Below are positions 24,260 through 31,411 of a stretch of DNA of 64,000 bases, piece by piece (the first letter of the stretch is position 1; every line of letters begins with the position of its first letter). This stretch comes from Oscillospiraceae bacterium. Its GTDB lineage: Bacteria; Bacillota_A; Clostridia; Oscillospirales; Oscillospiraceae. The notes under the pieces are model-generated. The model did no database searches and was not told the DNA's origin. It saw nothing but the letters and a program-made list of their open reading frames with translations. Both the position numbers and the translations under genes were made by a program. The stretch lies in assembly GCA_021771675.1 (NCBI GenBank), contig JAETOP010000005.1, positions 3,629-67,628 on the forward strand. Reading direction: 5' to 3'.

Positions 24260-24837
24260 GAAATCAGAACAGCATATTCACCACCTTGGGCGCTTCCAAC
24301 CACGCCTTGGAAGAACGGGAACAGAATGATTATTATGCAACCGATCCAAAGGCCGTGGAACTGTTGCTGGAACTGGAACAGTTTGCCTCGGTGATATGGG
24401 AACCGGCCTGTGGGGAAGGCCACATTTCCAAGGTGCTTCAGGCCCACGGCTATGAAGTCATTTCCACAGATTTGATTTACCGTGGGTTTGGTGATCCTGA
24501 ACCGCTGGACTTCCTGACGGAAACCTTTGAAGGATTTGAAGGGGATATAATCACAAACCCGCCTTATTCAATGGGCCTTGAATTTGTTCAGAAGGCGCTT
24601 GAAAGCGTCAGGCCCGGTGGGAAAGTGGCTATGTTCCTGAAGGTTCAGTTTTTGGAGGGACAGAAGCGGGGGCTATTCTTCAAGAGTACCCCCCCCCGAA
24701 CAGTTTATATTTCCCGTTCCCGTCTGGCCTGTTATAAGAACGGGGATATGAGCAAAACAGATAGCGCCATAGCCTATGCGTGGTATGTATGGGAAAAAGG
24801 CTTCACCGGTGATCCGGTGATCAAATGGTTCAACTGA
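24256..24837 (+). CDS. Phage DNA adenine methyltransferase
   Basis: The 193-aa class I methyltransferase has motif I EPACGEGHIS (SAM binding, about residues 48-57), an acidic motif II (STDLIYRG) and motif IV NPPYS (about residue 100), which marks N6-adenine or N4-cytosine modification. No cognate restriction gene is beside it, so it is an orphan that could protect phage DNA or regulate. A C9 tract in codons 145-148 (24689-24697) makes phase variation possible. It overlaps the primase gene by 4 bp. Confidence 0.83.
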   Translation: MRNQNSIFTTLGASNHALEEREQNDYYATDPKAVELLLELEQFASVIWEPACGEGHISKVLQAHGYEVISTDLIYRGFGDPEPLDFLTETFEGFEGDIITNPPYSMGLEFVQKALESVRPGGKVAMFLKVQFLEGQKRGLFFKSTPPRTVYISRSRLACYKNGDMSKTDSAIAYAWYVWEKGFTGDPVIKWFN

Positions 24838-24850
24838 AAGGATGATTGTA

Positions 24851-25156
24851 ATGTTGCCAAAAACCAAAACGGAACGCCATGCCGACATTTGCAAGGAAAT
24901 CAACGCCTTGTATGCCCGGAAAAATCATGATTATGGGGACAGCTTCCACCAGACCTTCACAGAAGAAGGAATGGCAATGGTCCGGATCAGACTTGGGGAC
25001 AAACTGGCCCGGTTCAAGAGCCTGACGAAAAGCGGGGTTCAGGAAGTCAAAGATGAATCCATCCGGGACACCCTGATTGACCTTGCCAATTACGCCATTA
25101 TGACGGTTCTTGAAATGGATGATCTGAAGATGGAGGGAACCCCCAATGACCGGTAA
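24851..25156 (+). CDS. DUF1599 (nucleotide-modification-associated) protein
   Basis: AAAGGA eight nt upstream selects ATG 24851 (101 aa). The sequence matches DUF1599/Nmad1: EINALYARKNHDYGDSFHQTFTEEGMAMVRIRLGDKLARFKSL and DTLIDLANYAIMTVLEM. The family is predicted to belong to phage base-modification and nucleotide-metabolism sets. Adjacent MazG-like and ThyX genes fit this context. The exact reaction is unknown. Confidence 0.8.
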   Translation: MLPKTKTERHADICKEINALYARKNHDYGDSFHQTFTEEGMAMVRIRLGDKLARFKSLTKSGVQEVKDESIRDTLIDLANYAIMTVLEMDDLKMEGTPNDR

Positions 25157-25490
25157 CGAGTACCAGAAAGCCGCATTGAGAACGGCAAGCGGCATGAACT
25201 ATGAACATCATGGGATGTTGATGAACGGGGCCTTGGGCCTTTGCGGTGAATCCGGGGAAGTGGCTGATATTGTAAAGAAGGCCACTTTCCAAGGCCACCA
25301 GCTTGACACCGCCCACATTGCTGAAGAACTTGGTGATGTAGCGTGGTATCTGGCTATTTCTGCCAATGCGATTGGCTATGATCTTGACACCATTTTTGAA
25401 ATGAATGTGTCCAAACTGATGAAGCGTTACCCGGAAGGGTTTGATCCTGAAAAGAGCATTCACCGCCCGGAATATGAAAAAGGAGTGTAA
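25146..25490 (+). CDS. MazG-like nucleotide pyrophosphohydrolase
   Basis: The 114-aa single-domain protein has the MazG metal-binding pattern: ALGLCGESGEVADIVKKA (ExxE, residues 30-47) and ELGDVAWYLAISANAIG (ExxD, residues 60-76). Such enzymes split NTPs or ppGpp to NMPs. It overlaps DUF1599 by 11 bp and precedes thyX, forming a nucleotide module. HNH or other fusions are absent. Confidence 0.82.
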   Translation: MTGNEYQKAALRTASGMNYEHHGMLMNGALGLCGESGEVADIVKKATFQGHQLDTAHIAEELGDVAWYLAISANAIGYDLDTIFEMNVSKLMKRYPEGFDPEKSIHRPEYEKGV

Positions 25491-25493
25491 CCC

Positions 25494-26144
25494 ATGAAAA
25501 TTATTAAACCTGATGTGGAATTCATCACCCCTATTGACGGGGCCACCATTCTGAAGCGTCTGGAACAGTGTGGGCGGGTGTGCTATAAGTCTGAAGCCAA
25601 GATCACGGACACCAGCGCCCCGGCATTTGTGGCCGGTATCATCAAGCGGGGCCATGAAGCTGTTCTGGAACACTGTTCCTTCACGGTGAAGTTTATCTGT
25701 GATCGTGGTGTTTCCCATGAGATTGTTCGCCACCGGCTGGCCGCATATTGTCAGGAATCTACCCGCTATTGCAATTACAGCAAGGATGGGTTTGGGAATG
25801 AAATCACGGTGATTGCCCCTTGCTTTCTTGAACCTGATCCCTATGATCCTGAAAGCCTGTGGAGCCGCTGGAAAGAAGCCTGTTCTATTTCTGAAAAAGC
25901 ATATTTTGATCTTCTGGCCCATGGTTGCACCCCGCAGGAAGCCCGTTCTGTTCTTCCCAACAGCCTGAAAACTGAAGTGGTTATGACAGCCAACATTCGG
26001 GAATGACGGCATTTCCTGAAGTTGCGGTGTTCTCCCGCCGCACACCCGCAGATGCGGGAAGTGGCCTTGATCCTTCTGGAAAAGGTTCATGCCCTTATTC
26101 CGGTTTGCTTTGATGATATTTGGGAGGAATACCATGAACTTTAA
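25494..26144 (+). pseudogene. thyX: FAD-dependent thymidylate synthase, interrupted by in-frame TGA
   Basis: The frame carries the ThyX signature RHRLAAYCQESTRY (RHR-x7-S, residues 80-92) and other family pieces (GHEAVLEHCSFTVKF, CTPQEARSVLPNSLKTEVVMTANIRE). A TGA at 26004-26006 follows NIRE, exactly where family members have Trp (xxREWRHFxKLR). The frame continues intact (RHFLKLRCSPAAHPQMREVALIL..DDIWEEYHEL) to TAA 26142-26144, giving about 216 aa if read through. TGG to TGA is a single change. Either the gene is inactivated or TGA-C readthrough makes some full protein. ThyX makes dTMP from dUMP. Confidence 0.85.
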
Positions 26145-26481
26145 GAAGGCTGGCGGCAAAATCTTTGGCGTGGCCTTGAATAAGGCCGAACAAAGGGCCT
26201 TGGATCAGGAAATAAAAAAGCAGATAGTTGAAAACGATACCCAATTCAGCATTGACAATGATTCTTCCATCCTGTGGATGCTTCATGTTCATTTCGGGTT
26301 CGGCCCCAAGCGTTTGAAGAAGGCGTGGAAGCTGTTCTATGCCGAAAATATCAAATTGCGGGATCATTACCTGATGGATGCTGAAGATGGTGGTTGGCTT
26401 TGCCGCCAAAAGCTGAAAGGTATTGGGTGTGATGTAGAAGCATGGTATCAGGAAGAAAGGACGGTGAAACCCGATGCCTAA
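26134..26481 (+). CDS. hypothetical phage protein
   Basis: GGGAGG precedes ATG 26134, which overlaps the thyX 3' end by 11 bp. The 115-aa product has basic and aromatic helices (LNKAEQRALDQEIKKQIVEND, ILWMLHVHFGFGPKRLKKAWKLFY). No family recognised; the pattern resembles phage RinA/ArpU-adjacent small proteins. Overlap with thyX shows that translation originally reached the distal thyX end. Confidence 0.6.
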   Translation: MNFKKAGGKIFGVALNKAEQRALDQEIKKQIVENDTQFSIDNDSSILWMLHVHFGFGPKRLKKAWKLFYAENIKLRDHYLMDAEDGGWLCRQKLKGIGCDVEAWYQEERTVKPDA

Positions 26482-26680
26482 ACCTTGGGAAAATGCTGAA
26501 GGCTATAATGATCCTACGGCCTATCACGGCACAAAGAACATCATTCGGGAAGAAGATGAACAGCAGAAGCGGGTGAACACCCTGATCTTCGTCCTGAAGT
26601 ACATCATCCGTTTGGCTGGCTTTGAACTGCTGAACAGAATTGAAATTCGTGAACGCAAGAGCGGGAGGGAATACCGATGA
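26474..26680 (+). CDS. 68-aa phage protein
   Basis: The product (MPKPWENAEGYNDPTAYHGTKNIIREEDEQQKRVNTLIFVLKYI) begins with a polar, aromatic segment and has one amphipathic helix. It overlaps neighbours by 8 and 4 bp. Function unknown. Confidence 0.55.
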   Translation: MPKPWENAEGYNDPTAYHGTKNIIREEDEQQKRVNTLIFVLKYIIRLAGFELLNRIEIRERKSGREYR

Positions 26681-26907
26681 AGCCGGTTCACACAGAAACA
26701 GTCAACACAATCTTCACCGCTGAAGGGTGTTTTGATTTACCAGCAACCGTGATGCAATCCCCCGGTGATGCCCCGGTGGTTGAAACCTGTTGGGAGTTGT
26801 CACCGGAAGAATTGGCCGTGGTTCAGCAGACCGGCAAAGTTTACCTTTCGATTGTGGGAGGTCAGCCGCCCGTGTGCTTGTCTGTGGTCAGCTTGCAAGA
26901 ACCCTAA
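26677..26907 (+). CDS. 76-aa phage protein
   Basis: The product (MKPVHTETVNTIFTAEGCFDLPATV) appears to be a small beta-rich protein. It is coupled to the previous gene by a 4-bp overlap and is the last gene before the iteron-bearing intergenic region. Function unknown. Confidence 0.55.
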   Translation: MKPVHTETVNTIFTAEGCFDLPATVMQSPGDAPVVETCWELSPEELAVVQQTGKVYLSIVGGQPPVCLSVVSLQEP

Positions 26908-26930
26908 AATAGTTGTTGGGGTGGTGGGTG

Positions 26931-27172
26931 GAACGGATGCGGAACAGATGTTTTTGATATATCTGTGACGCTGGAAACCCTTAAAAACAGCGGGATTTCT
27001 ACATTATAGAACAGATGGAACAGATGTTATATTTCTTAAATATAAAATATAAAAAAATATATAAAGAAGTATAACTATATAAGAGAATGCAAAAGTATCT
27101 GTTCTATCTGTTCTATTCTCTGAAAATGCTGATAAATCAAGGGTTTTCCAATCCACCTGAACAGAACAGATG
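26931..27172. repeat. AT-rich element with inverted GAACAGAT iterons, copy 2
   Basis: The core has left arm GAACAGATGGAACAGATG (27009-27026), about 69 bp of A/T-rich sequence and right arm TATCTGTTCTATCTGTTCTATT (27096-27117). More units flank it: GAACGGATGCGGAACAGATG (26931-26950) and GAACAGAACAGATG (27159-27172). The inner A/T sequence shares runs such as AAAATATAAAAAAATATA with copy 1. The gap 26908-27194 holds no other gene. Confidence 0.8.
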
Positions 27173-27194
27173 TGCAGAAAGGATGTGTTACATA

Positions 27195-27665
27195 GTGACT
27201 GACAAAGAACTTTCCCAACGGGCCAAGGATTATTTTGCCCAAATCAGAAAAACAGATCGCTTGATCAAGCGGCTGACTGATACAGTGTTCACCTTGCGTT
27301 CCAGCTTGACTTCCCAAAGCTATGAACTGAACTCTGATAAGGTGCAGACTTCAGGCCCGAAAAATACCCTTGAAGAAACGGTTGCCAAGATCGTTGACCT
27401 TGAAGCCGATATTAACCGGCGCATTGATGAACTTGTTGATATGAAACAGGAAGCCTTCACCATGATCAACCGGATTCCTGATCTTGATCAGCAAAATATT
27501 CTGATCGGGCGCTATATCCAGTTGAAAAAGTGGGAAGATATTGCCCTTGAACTTAACTTTTCAATTCAATGGGTGTATGAACTTCACGGGAAAGGTTTGC
27601 TTGCTTTCTCCCAAGCGAACAGCGAGTTTTTCAGGAACAGAGAAAAACAGAGTGCCACCGCTTGA
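27195..27665 (+). CDS. DUF1492 sigma-like late regulator
   Basis: AGAAAGGATG at 27176-27185 puts GTG 27195 at proper distance; an in-frame ATG at 27183 overlaps the ribosome site. The 156-aa protein has a coiled N-terminus and a sigma-70 region-4-like helix-turn-helix at the C-terminus (NRIPDLDQQNILIGRYIQLKKWEDIALELNFSIQWVYELHGKGL). DUF1492/ArpU-type proteins stand before terminase genes and control late transcription. The iteron element lies just upstream. Confidence 0.8.
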   Translation: MTDKELSQRAKDYFAQIRKTDRLIKRLTDTVFTLRSSLTSQSYELNSDKVQTSGPKNTLEETVAKIVDLEADINRRIDELVDMKQEAFTMINRIPDLDQQNILIGRYIQLKKWEDIALELNFSIQWVYELHGKGLLAFSQANSEFFRNREKQSATA

Positions 27666-27705
27666 AAACAGAGTTTATTCTATGCGATAATCTATTTATG
27701 AAATT

Positions 27706-27732
27706 GCGCCTACGGGAAACCGGGGCGCTTTT
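27706..27732 (+). terminator. terminator before terminase genes
   Basis: GCGCC (27706-27710) pairs with GGCGC (27724-27728), an inner CGG-GAAA-CCG stem lies within, and TTTTCTT follows. Confidence 0.7.
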
Positions 27733-27762
27733 CTTATACCTGACAGAAAGGCGGTGAATACC

Positions 27763-28185
27763 TTGACCCCAAGACAGCAGAAGTTTTGTGATGAATACCT
27801 GATCAGCGGTAACGCCACGGAAGCGGCAATCAAGGCCGGGTATTCCCGCAAGACCGCAAAGCAGACAGGAAGCGAAAACCTTTCAAAACCTGACCTTCGT
27901 GCCTATATTGATGAACAGCTTGCCAAAATCCATTCCGCCAAGATCGCTGACGCTGAAGAAGTGATGAAATATCTTACTTCTGTCATGCGGGGTGAGCATA
28001 CCGAACAGGTTTTGAAGCTGGTTGGTGAAGGCGTTCAGACCGTCACGGATATTGATGTTTCTGCAAAAGAGCGCCTGAAGGCCGCTGAACTGATCGGCAA
28101 GCGTTATGGCCTGTTCACTGATAAAGTTGGACTTGAAGGCGCTGTTCCGGTGATCATTACGGGGGATGATCAGCTTGAAGATTGA
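27763..28185 (+). CDS. Terminase small subunit
   Basis: AAAGGCGG (27747-27754) is 8 nt before TTG 27763, which is favoured over GTG 27754. The roughly 140-aa product begins TPRQQKFCDEYLISGNATEAAIKAGYSRKTAKQTGSENL, the Terminase_2 helix-turn-helix that binds pac/cos. It precedes the large subunit with a 20-bp overlap. Confidence 0.88.
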   Translation: MTPRQQKFCDEYLISGNATEAAIKAGYSRKTAKQTGSENLSKPDLRAYIDEQLAKIHSAKIADAEEVMKYLTSVMRGEHTEQVLKLVGEGVQTVTDIDVSAKERLKAAELIGKRYGLFTDKVGLEGAVPVIITGDDQLED

Positions 28186-29497
28186 CCCCAAGGCAAAGGT
28201 GATCCGCCTTCCTGAAGTTGTGGGCAAAGGTTACGCCACCTTCTGGAACTTCAAAGGCCGTTACCGGGTGTGCAAGGGTTCCCGTGCTTCCAAGAAATCC
28301 AAAACCACGGCCCTGAACATCATCAAGCGAATGATGGAATACCCGGAAGCCAACACCCTTGTTGTTCGTAAGGTGTTCAGAACCTTGAAAGATTCCTGTT
28401 TTACTGAACTGAAATGGGCAATCAACCGGCTTGGGGTTCAGGCATATTGGGAGATCAAGGAAAGCCCCCTTGAAATGACCTATAAGCCAACCGGCCAAAA
28501 AATCTATTTCCGGGGCCTTGATGATCCCCTGAAGGTTACTTCCATCACCGTTGAAATCGGCTATCTGTGCTGGTGCTGGATTGAAGAAGCATACGAAATC
28601 ATGAATGAAGCTGATTTTGATATGCTGGATGAATCCATCCGTGGTGCTATCCCGGAAGAAACCGGCCTGTTCAAGCAAATCACGCTGACATTCAACCCGT
28701 GGAACGAAAAGCATTGGATCAGGAAACGCTTCTTCGGTGAAGTCACCGGCAAGGATGCCCAAGGGAACCCCACATACAAGTTCCATGATAGCTGGATCAG
28801 CCCGGATGGGCAGATTTACGCCACAACCACCAATTACCTGTGTAATGAATGGCTGGACACGGCGGATTTGAAGGTGTTCAACACCATGAAGGAAAACAAC
28901 CCCCGCCGCTACAAGGTGGCTGGCCTTGGTGGTTGGGGCATTGTGGATGGCCTGATTTTCGATAATTGGCGGGAAGAAGCCTTTGATTATCTGGCTATTT
29001 CCAAGAAGCCTGATGTGAAAAGCGCCTTCGGCCTTGACTTCGGTTATACCAACGATCCCACGGCCCTGTTCTGTGGGCTGGTGAGTGAGAAGGAAAGAAC
29101 CATTTGGGTTTTTGATGAACTATATGAAAAGGCCCTAACGAACCGGGCAATCTGTGACCGGATCACCGGCATGGGCTACGGTAAGGAACGGATCAAGGCC
29201 GATTGTGCAGAACCCAAGAGCATTGATGAATTGCGGAATGCTGGCCTTCATCGTATCAGAGCCGCCCGGAAGGGCAAGGACAGCGTGAACAACGGAATCC
29301 AGTACATTCAGGGTTACACCATCATTGTTCATCCCCGATGCGTGAACTTCATCACAGAGATTTCAAACTACACATGGGCAGAAGATAAGTTCGGGGCCAA
29401 GATCAATGTTCCCATTGATGATTTCAACCACCTTATGGACGCTATGCGTTACGGGCTGGAAGATATGTTGGTTGGCCCCGCCTTCAGCTTCGACTAA
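28166..29497 (+). CDS. Terminase large subunit (PBSX type)
   Basis: The 443-aa protein has the ATPase part with an adapted Walker A (CKGSRASKKSKTTA, residues 36-49), Walker B LCWCWIEEAYE and motif III ITLTFNPWN. The RuvC-like nuclease has Asp in AFGLDFGYTNDPTAL, IKADCAEP and FNHLMDAMRYGL near the end. This is the Terminase_3/PBSX layout. It packages DNA into proheads. Start ATG 28166; TTG 28175 is possible. Confidence 0.92.
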   Translation: MISLKIDPKAKVIRLPEVVGKGYATFWNFKGRYRVCKGSRASKKSKTTALNIIKRMMEYPEANTLVVRKVFRTLKDSCFTELKWAINRLGVQAYWEIKESPLEMTYKPTGQKIYFRGLDDPLKVTSITVEIGYLCWCWIEEAYEIMNEADFDMLDESIRGAIPEETGLFKQITLTFNPWNEKHWIRKRFFGEVTGKDAQGNPTYKFHDSWISPDGQIYATTTNYLCNEWLDTADLKVFNTMKENNPRRYKVAGLGGWGIVDGLIFDNWREEAFDYLAISKKPDVKSAFGLDFGYTNDPTALFCGLVSEKERTIWVFDELYEKALTNRAICDRITGMGYGKERIKADCAEPKSIDELRNAGLHRIRAARKGKDSVNNGIQYIQGYTIIVHPRCVNFITEISNYTWAEDKFGAKINVPIDDFNHLMDAMRYGLEDMLVGPAFSFD

Positions 29498-29524
29498 TAA
29501 CATGATAGTAACAAAACACACGAA

Positions 29525-29547
29525 AAACACACGGTTTCCGTGTGTTT
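29525..29547 (+). terminator. hairpin between terminase and portal
   Basis: A perfect 10-bp stem AAACACACGG / CCGTGTGTTT with a TTT loop is followed by GCGTTTATT. Confidence 0.65.
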
Positions 29548-29584
29548 GCGTTTATTAAGCAATGAAGAAAGGCGGTAAGTGAAT

Positions 29585-31069
29585 ATGTTTCTGGATAACG
29601 CTATGGAGCGTATCAACCGCCTGATCCTTCAGGGTGGGCGAACCGGCATGACTGAAAATCAGTTCTTCGCCGCTGAAATCAAGGAATGGAAGAATAGTCA
29701 GCGCCGCAAGGATCAGGTTATGGGTGATCTGTACTATGAAGGACAGCATGACATTCTTCAGCGTCAGCGCACAATAATTGGTGAAAACGGTCAACTTCAG
29801 GTGGTGACGAACCTTCCGAACAACCGCCTGATTGATAACCAATATGCCCTGATGGTGGATCAGAAAACCAACTACCTTGTGGGCAAGCCCTTCACCCTGA
29901 ACTGTCAGGATAAGGGTTACACGGATGCTTTGGGCAAGGTTTTCAACAAACGGTTTTACCGGCTTCTGAAATATGTCTGTGAAGATGCCCTGAACGGTGG
30001 CCTTGGCTGGCTTTATCCTTACTACAATGAAGCTGGTGAATTGTCCTTCAAGCATTTCCCGGCCTATGACATTCTTCCTTTTTGGGCTGACGATGATCAC
30101 ACCATCCTTGATTGTGCGATTCGTTACTACACCCAAGAAGTGTGGAACGGCTACCAAAAGGAAAAGGTGGAGAAGGTGGAAATCTTCAAAGCCGATGGCA
30201 TTTACCGGTATATCTATCAGAATGATATGCTGATTGCCGATGTGGAAGCCGGTGAACACGAAAACTATTTCATGGTTGAGGAAGAAGGCCAAGAACCCAA
30301 GGGGTTCAACTGGACAAGGATTCCGCTGGTTCCCTTCAAGTATAACAAACAGGAAATCCCCCTGATCCGCCGTGTGAAAACCCTTCAGGACGGAATCAAC
30401 ACCATGATTTCCGACTTTGAAAACAATATGCAAGAGGACGCACGGAACACCATTCTGGTTCTGAAGAACTATGACGGTGAAAACCTTGGTGAGTTCCGCC
30501 ACAACCTTTCCACCTATGGAGCCGTGAAGGTTCGTGAGGATGGCGGGGTTGAAACCCTTCAGGTTGAAATCAATGCAGAGAACTACAAGGGCATTTTGGA
30601 ACTTCTGAAGAAGTCCTTGATTGAAAATGCCCGTGGCTACGATGCCAAGGATGATCGTTTGAGTGGCAACCCCAATCAGATGAACATTCAATCCATGTAT
30701 TCTGACATTGACCTTGACGCAAACGGCATGGAAACCGAGTTCCAAGCGGCCTTTGAAGAACTGTTGTGGTTCATCAATCAGGATTTCAGCAACCGGGGCT
30801 TGGGCGATTATGAAGGCGCTGAACTTCAGATCGTGTTCAATCGTGACATTCTGATCAATGAAACGGAATCCATTGAAAACTGTTCCAAGTCTGTTGGTAT
30901 TCTGTCCACGGAAACCATTGTGGAACAGCACCCGTGGGTTACAGATGTTGAAGTGGAATTGGCCCGGTTGCGGAAGGAAAAGGAAGAAGCTATGGAACAG
31001 GCGCAGGAATACGCCGGGGCCTTCCAGACCGGCAACCCGAACCAAGGTGATAATGGTGGGGGCGAATAA
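29585..31069 (+). CDS. Portal protein (SPP1 gp6 family)
   Basis: GAAAGGCGG fits ATG 29585 (about 494 aa) better than GTG 29579. The sequence carries family features: YYEGQHDILQRQRT, LPNNRLIDNQYALMVDQKTNYLVGKPF, PFKYNKQEIPLIRRVKTLQDGINTMISDFENNM and a Glu-rich C-terminus. The portal is the dodecameric DNA gate of the head vertex. It follows terminase, as usual. Confidence 0.9.
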   Translation: MFLDNAMERINRLILQGGRTGMTENQFFAAEIKEWKNSQRRKDQVMGDLYYEGQHDILQRQRTIIGENGQLQVVTNLPNNRLIDNQYALMVDQKTNYLVGKPFTLNCQDKGYTDALGKVFNKRFYRLLKYVCEDALNGGLGWLYPYYNEAGELSFKHFPAYDILPFWADDDHTILDCAIRYYTQEVWNGYQKEKVEKVEIFKADGIYRYIYQNDMLIADVEAGEHENYFMVEEEGQEPKGFNWTRIPLVPFKYNKQEIPLIRRVKTLQDGINTMISDFENNMQEDARNTILVLKNYDGENLGEFRHNLSTYGAVKVREDGGVETLQVEINAENYKGILELLKKSLIENARGYDAKDDRLSGNPNQMNIQSMYSDIDLDANGMETEFQAAFEELLWFINQDFSNRGLGDYEGAELQIVFNRDILINETESIENCSKSVGILSTETIVEQHPWVTDVEVELARLRKEKEEAMEQAQEYAGAFQTGNPNQGDNGGGE

Positions 31070-31171
31070 CCCCCGCCGTTTCACAATATACGCCGGGGCA
31101 GACATTGAGTGTGGCGGGGTGCTATTACTCCTACCCGCCAAAGGGTGAAATTCCCTTCCCCGGCCCATCAT

Positions 31172-31246
31172 GGCCCGTTGGTCAAGCGGTCAAGACACCG
31201 CCCTTTCACGGCGGTAACGCCGGTTCGACCCCGGCACGGGCTACCA
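31172..31246 (+). tRNA. tRNA-Glu (anticodon UUC), phage-encoded
   Basis: A full cloverleaf: acceptor GGCCCGU with ACGGGCU, anticodon stem CCGCC/GGCGG around CUUUCAC (anticodon UUC), T arm GGTTCGACCCC, and an encoded CCA. It lies between portal and MuF genes. The 100 bp before it contain only a TGGCGGG/CCCGCCA hairpin (31112-31140). Confidence 0.92.
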
Positions 31247-31300
31247 GAATAGCGGTTGTATTCTTCGGAGTACAAGCGGGATGAAAACCCCCGCTTTCAT

Positions 31301-31386
31301 GCTGAAGTGGATGGAATAGGCAGACACGGCGGATTCAAAATCCGTTGCCGCAAGGCGTGTGGGTTCAAATCCCACCTTCAGCACCA
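31301..31386 (+). tRNA. tRNA-Leu (anticodon CAA), phage-encoded
   Basis: Class II tRNA with acceptor GCUGAAG / CUUCAGC, anticodon stem GCGGA/UCCGU around UUCAAAA (anticodon CAA), a long variable arm (UGCCGCAAGGCGU), T arm GGGTTCAAATCCC and encoded CCA. It reads UUG codons. Confidence 0.92.
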
Positions 31387-31411
31387 TTTTTCAGGATTGG
31401 AGGAACGGCCC

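Noticed and set aside
26004..26006. TGA in thyX as selenocysteine or as a sign of phage-wide stop recoding
   Set aside because: The family has Trp at this place, no Sec context is evident, and other phage genes end properly at TGA.
31256..31411. 5' extension of the MuF frame through the tRNA-Leu gene
   Set aside because: It would translate a tRNA; the ribosome site before ATG 31412 is strong.
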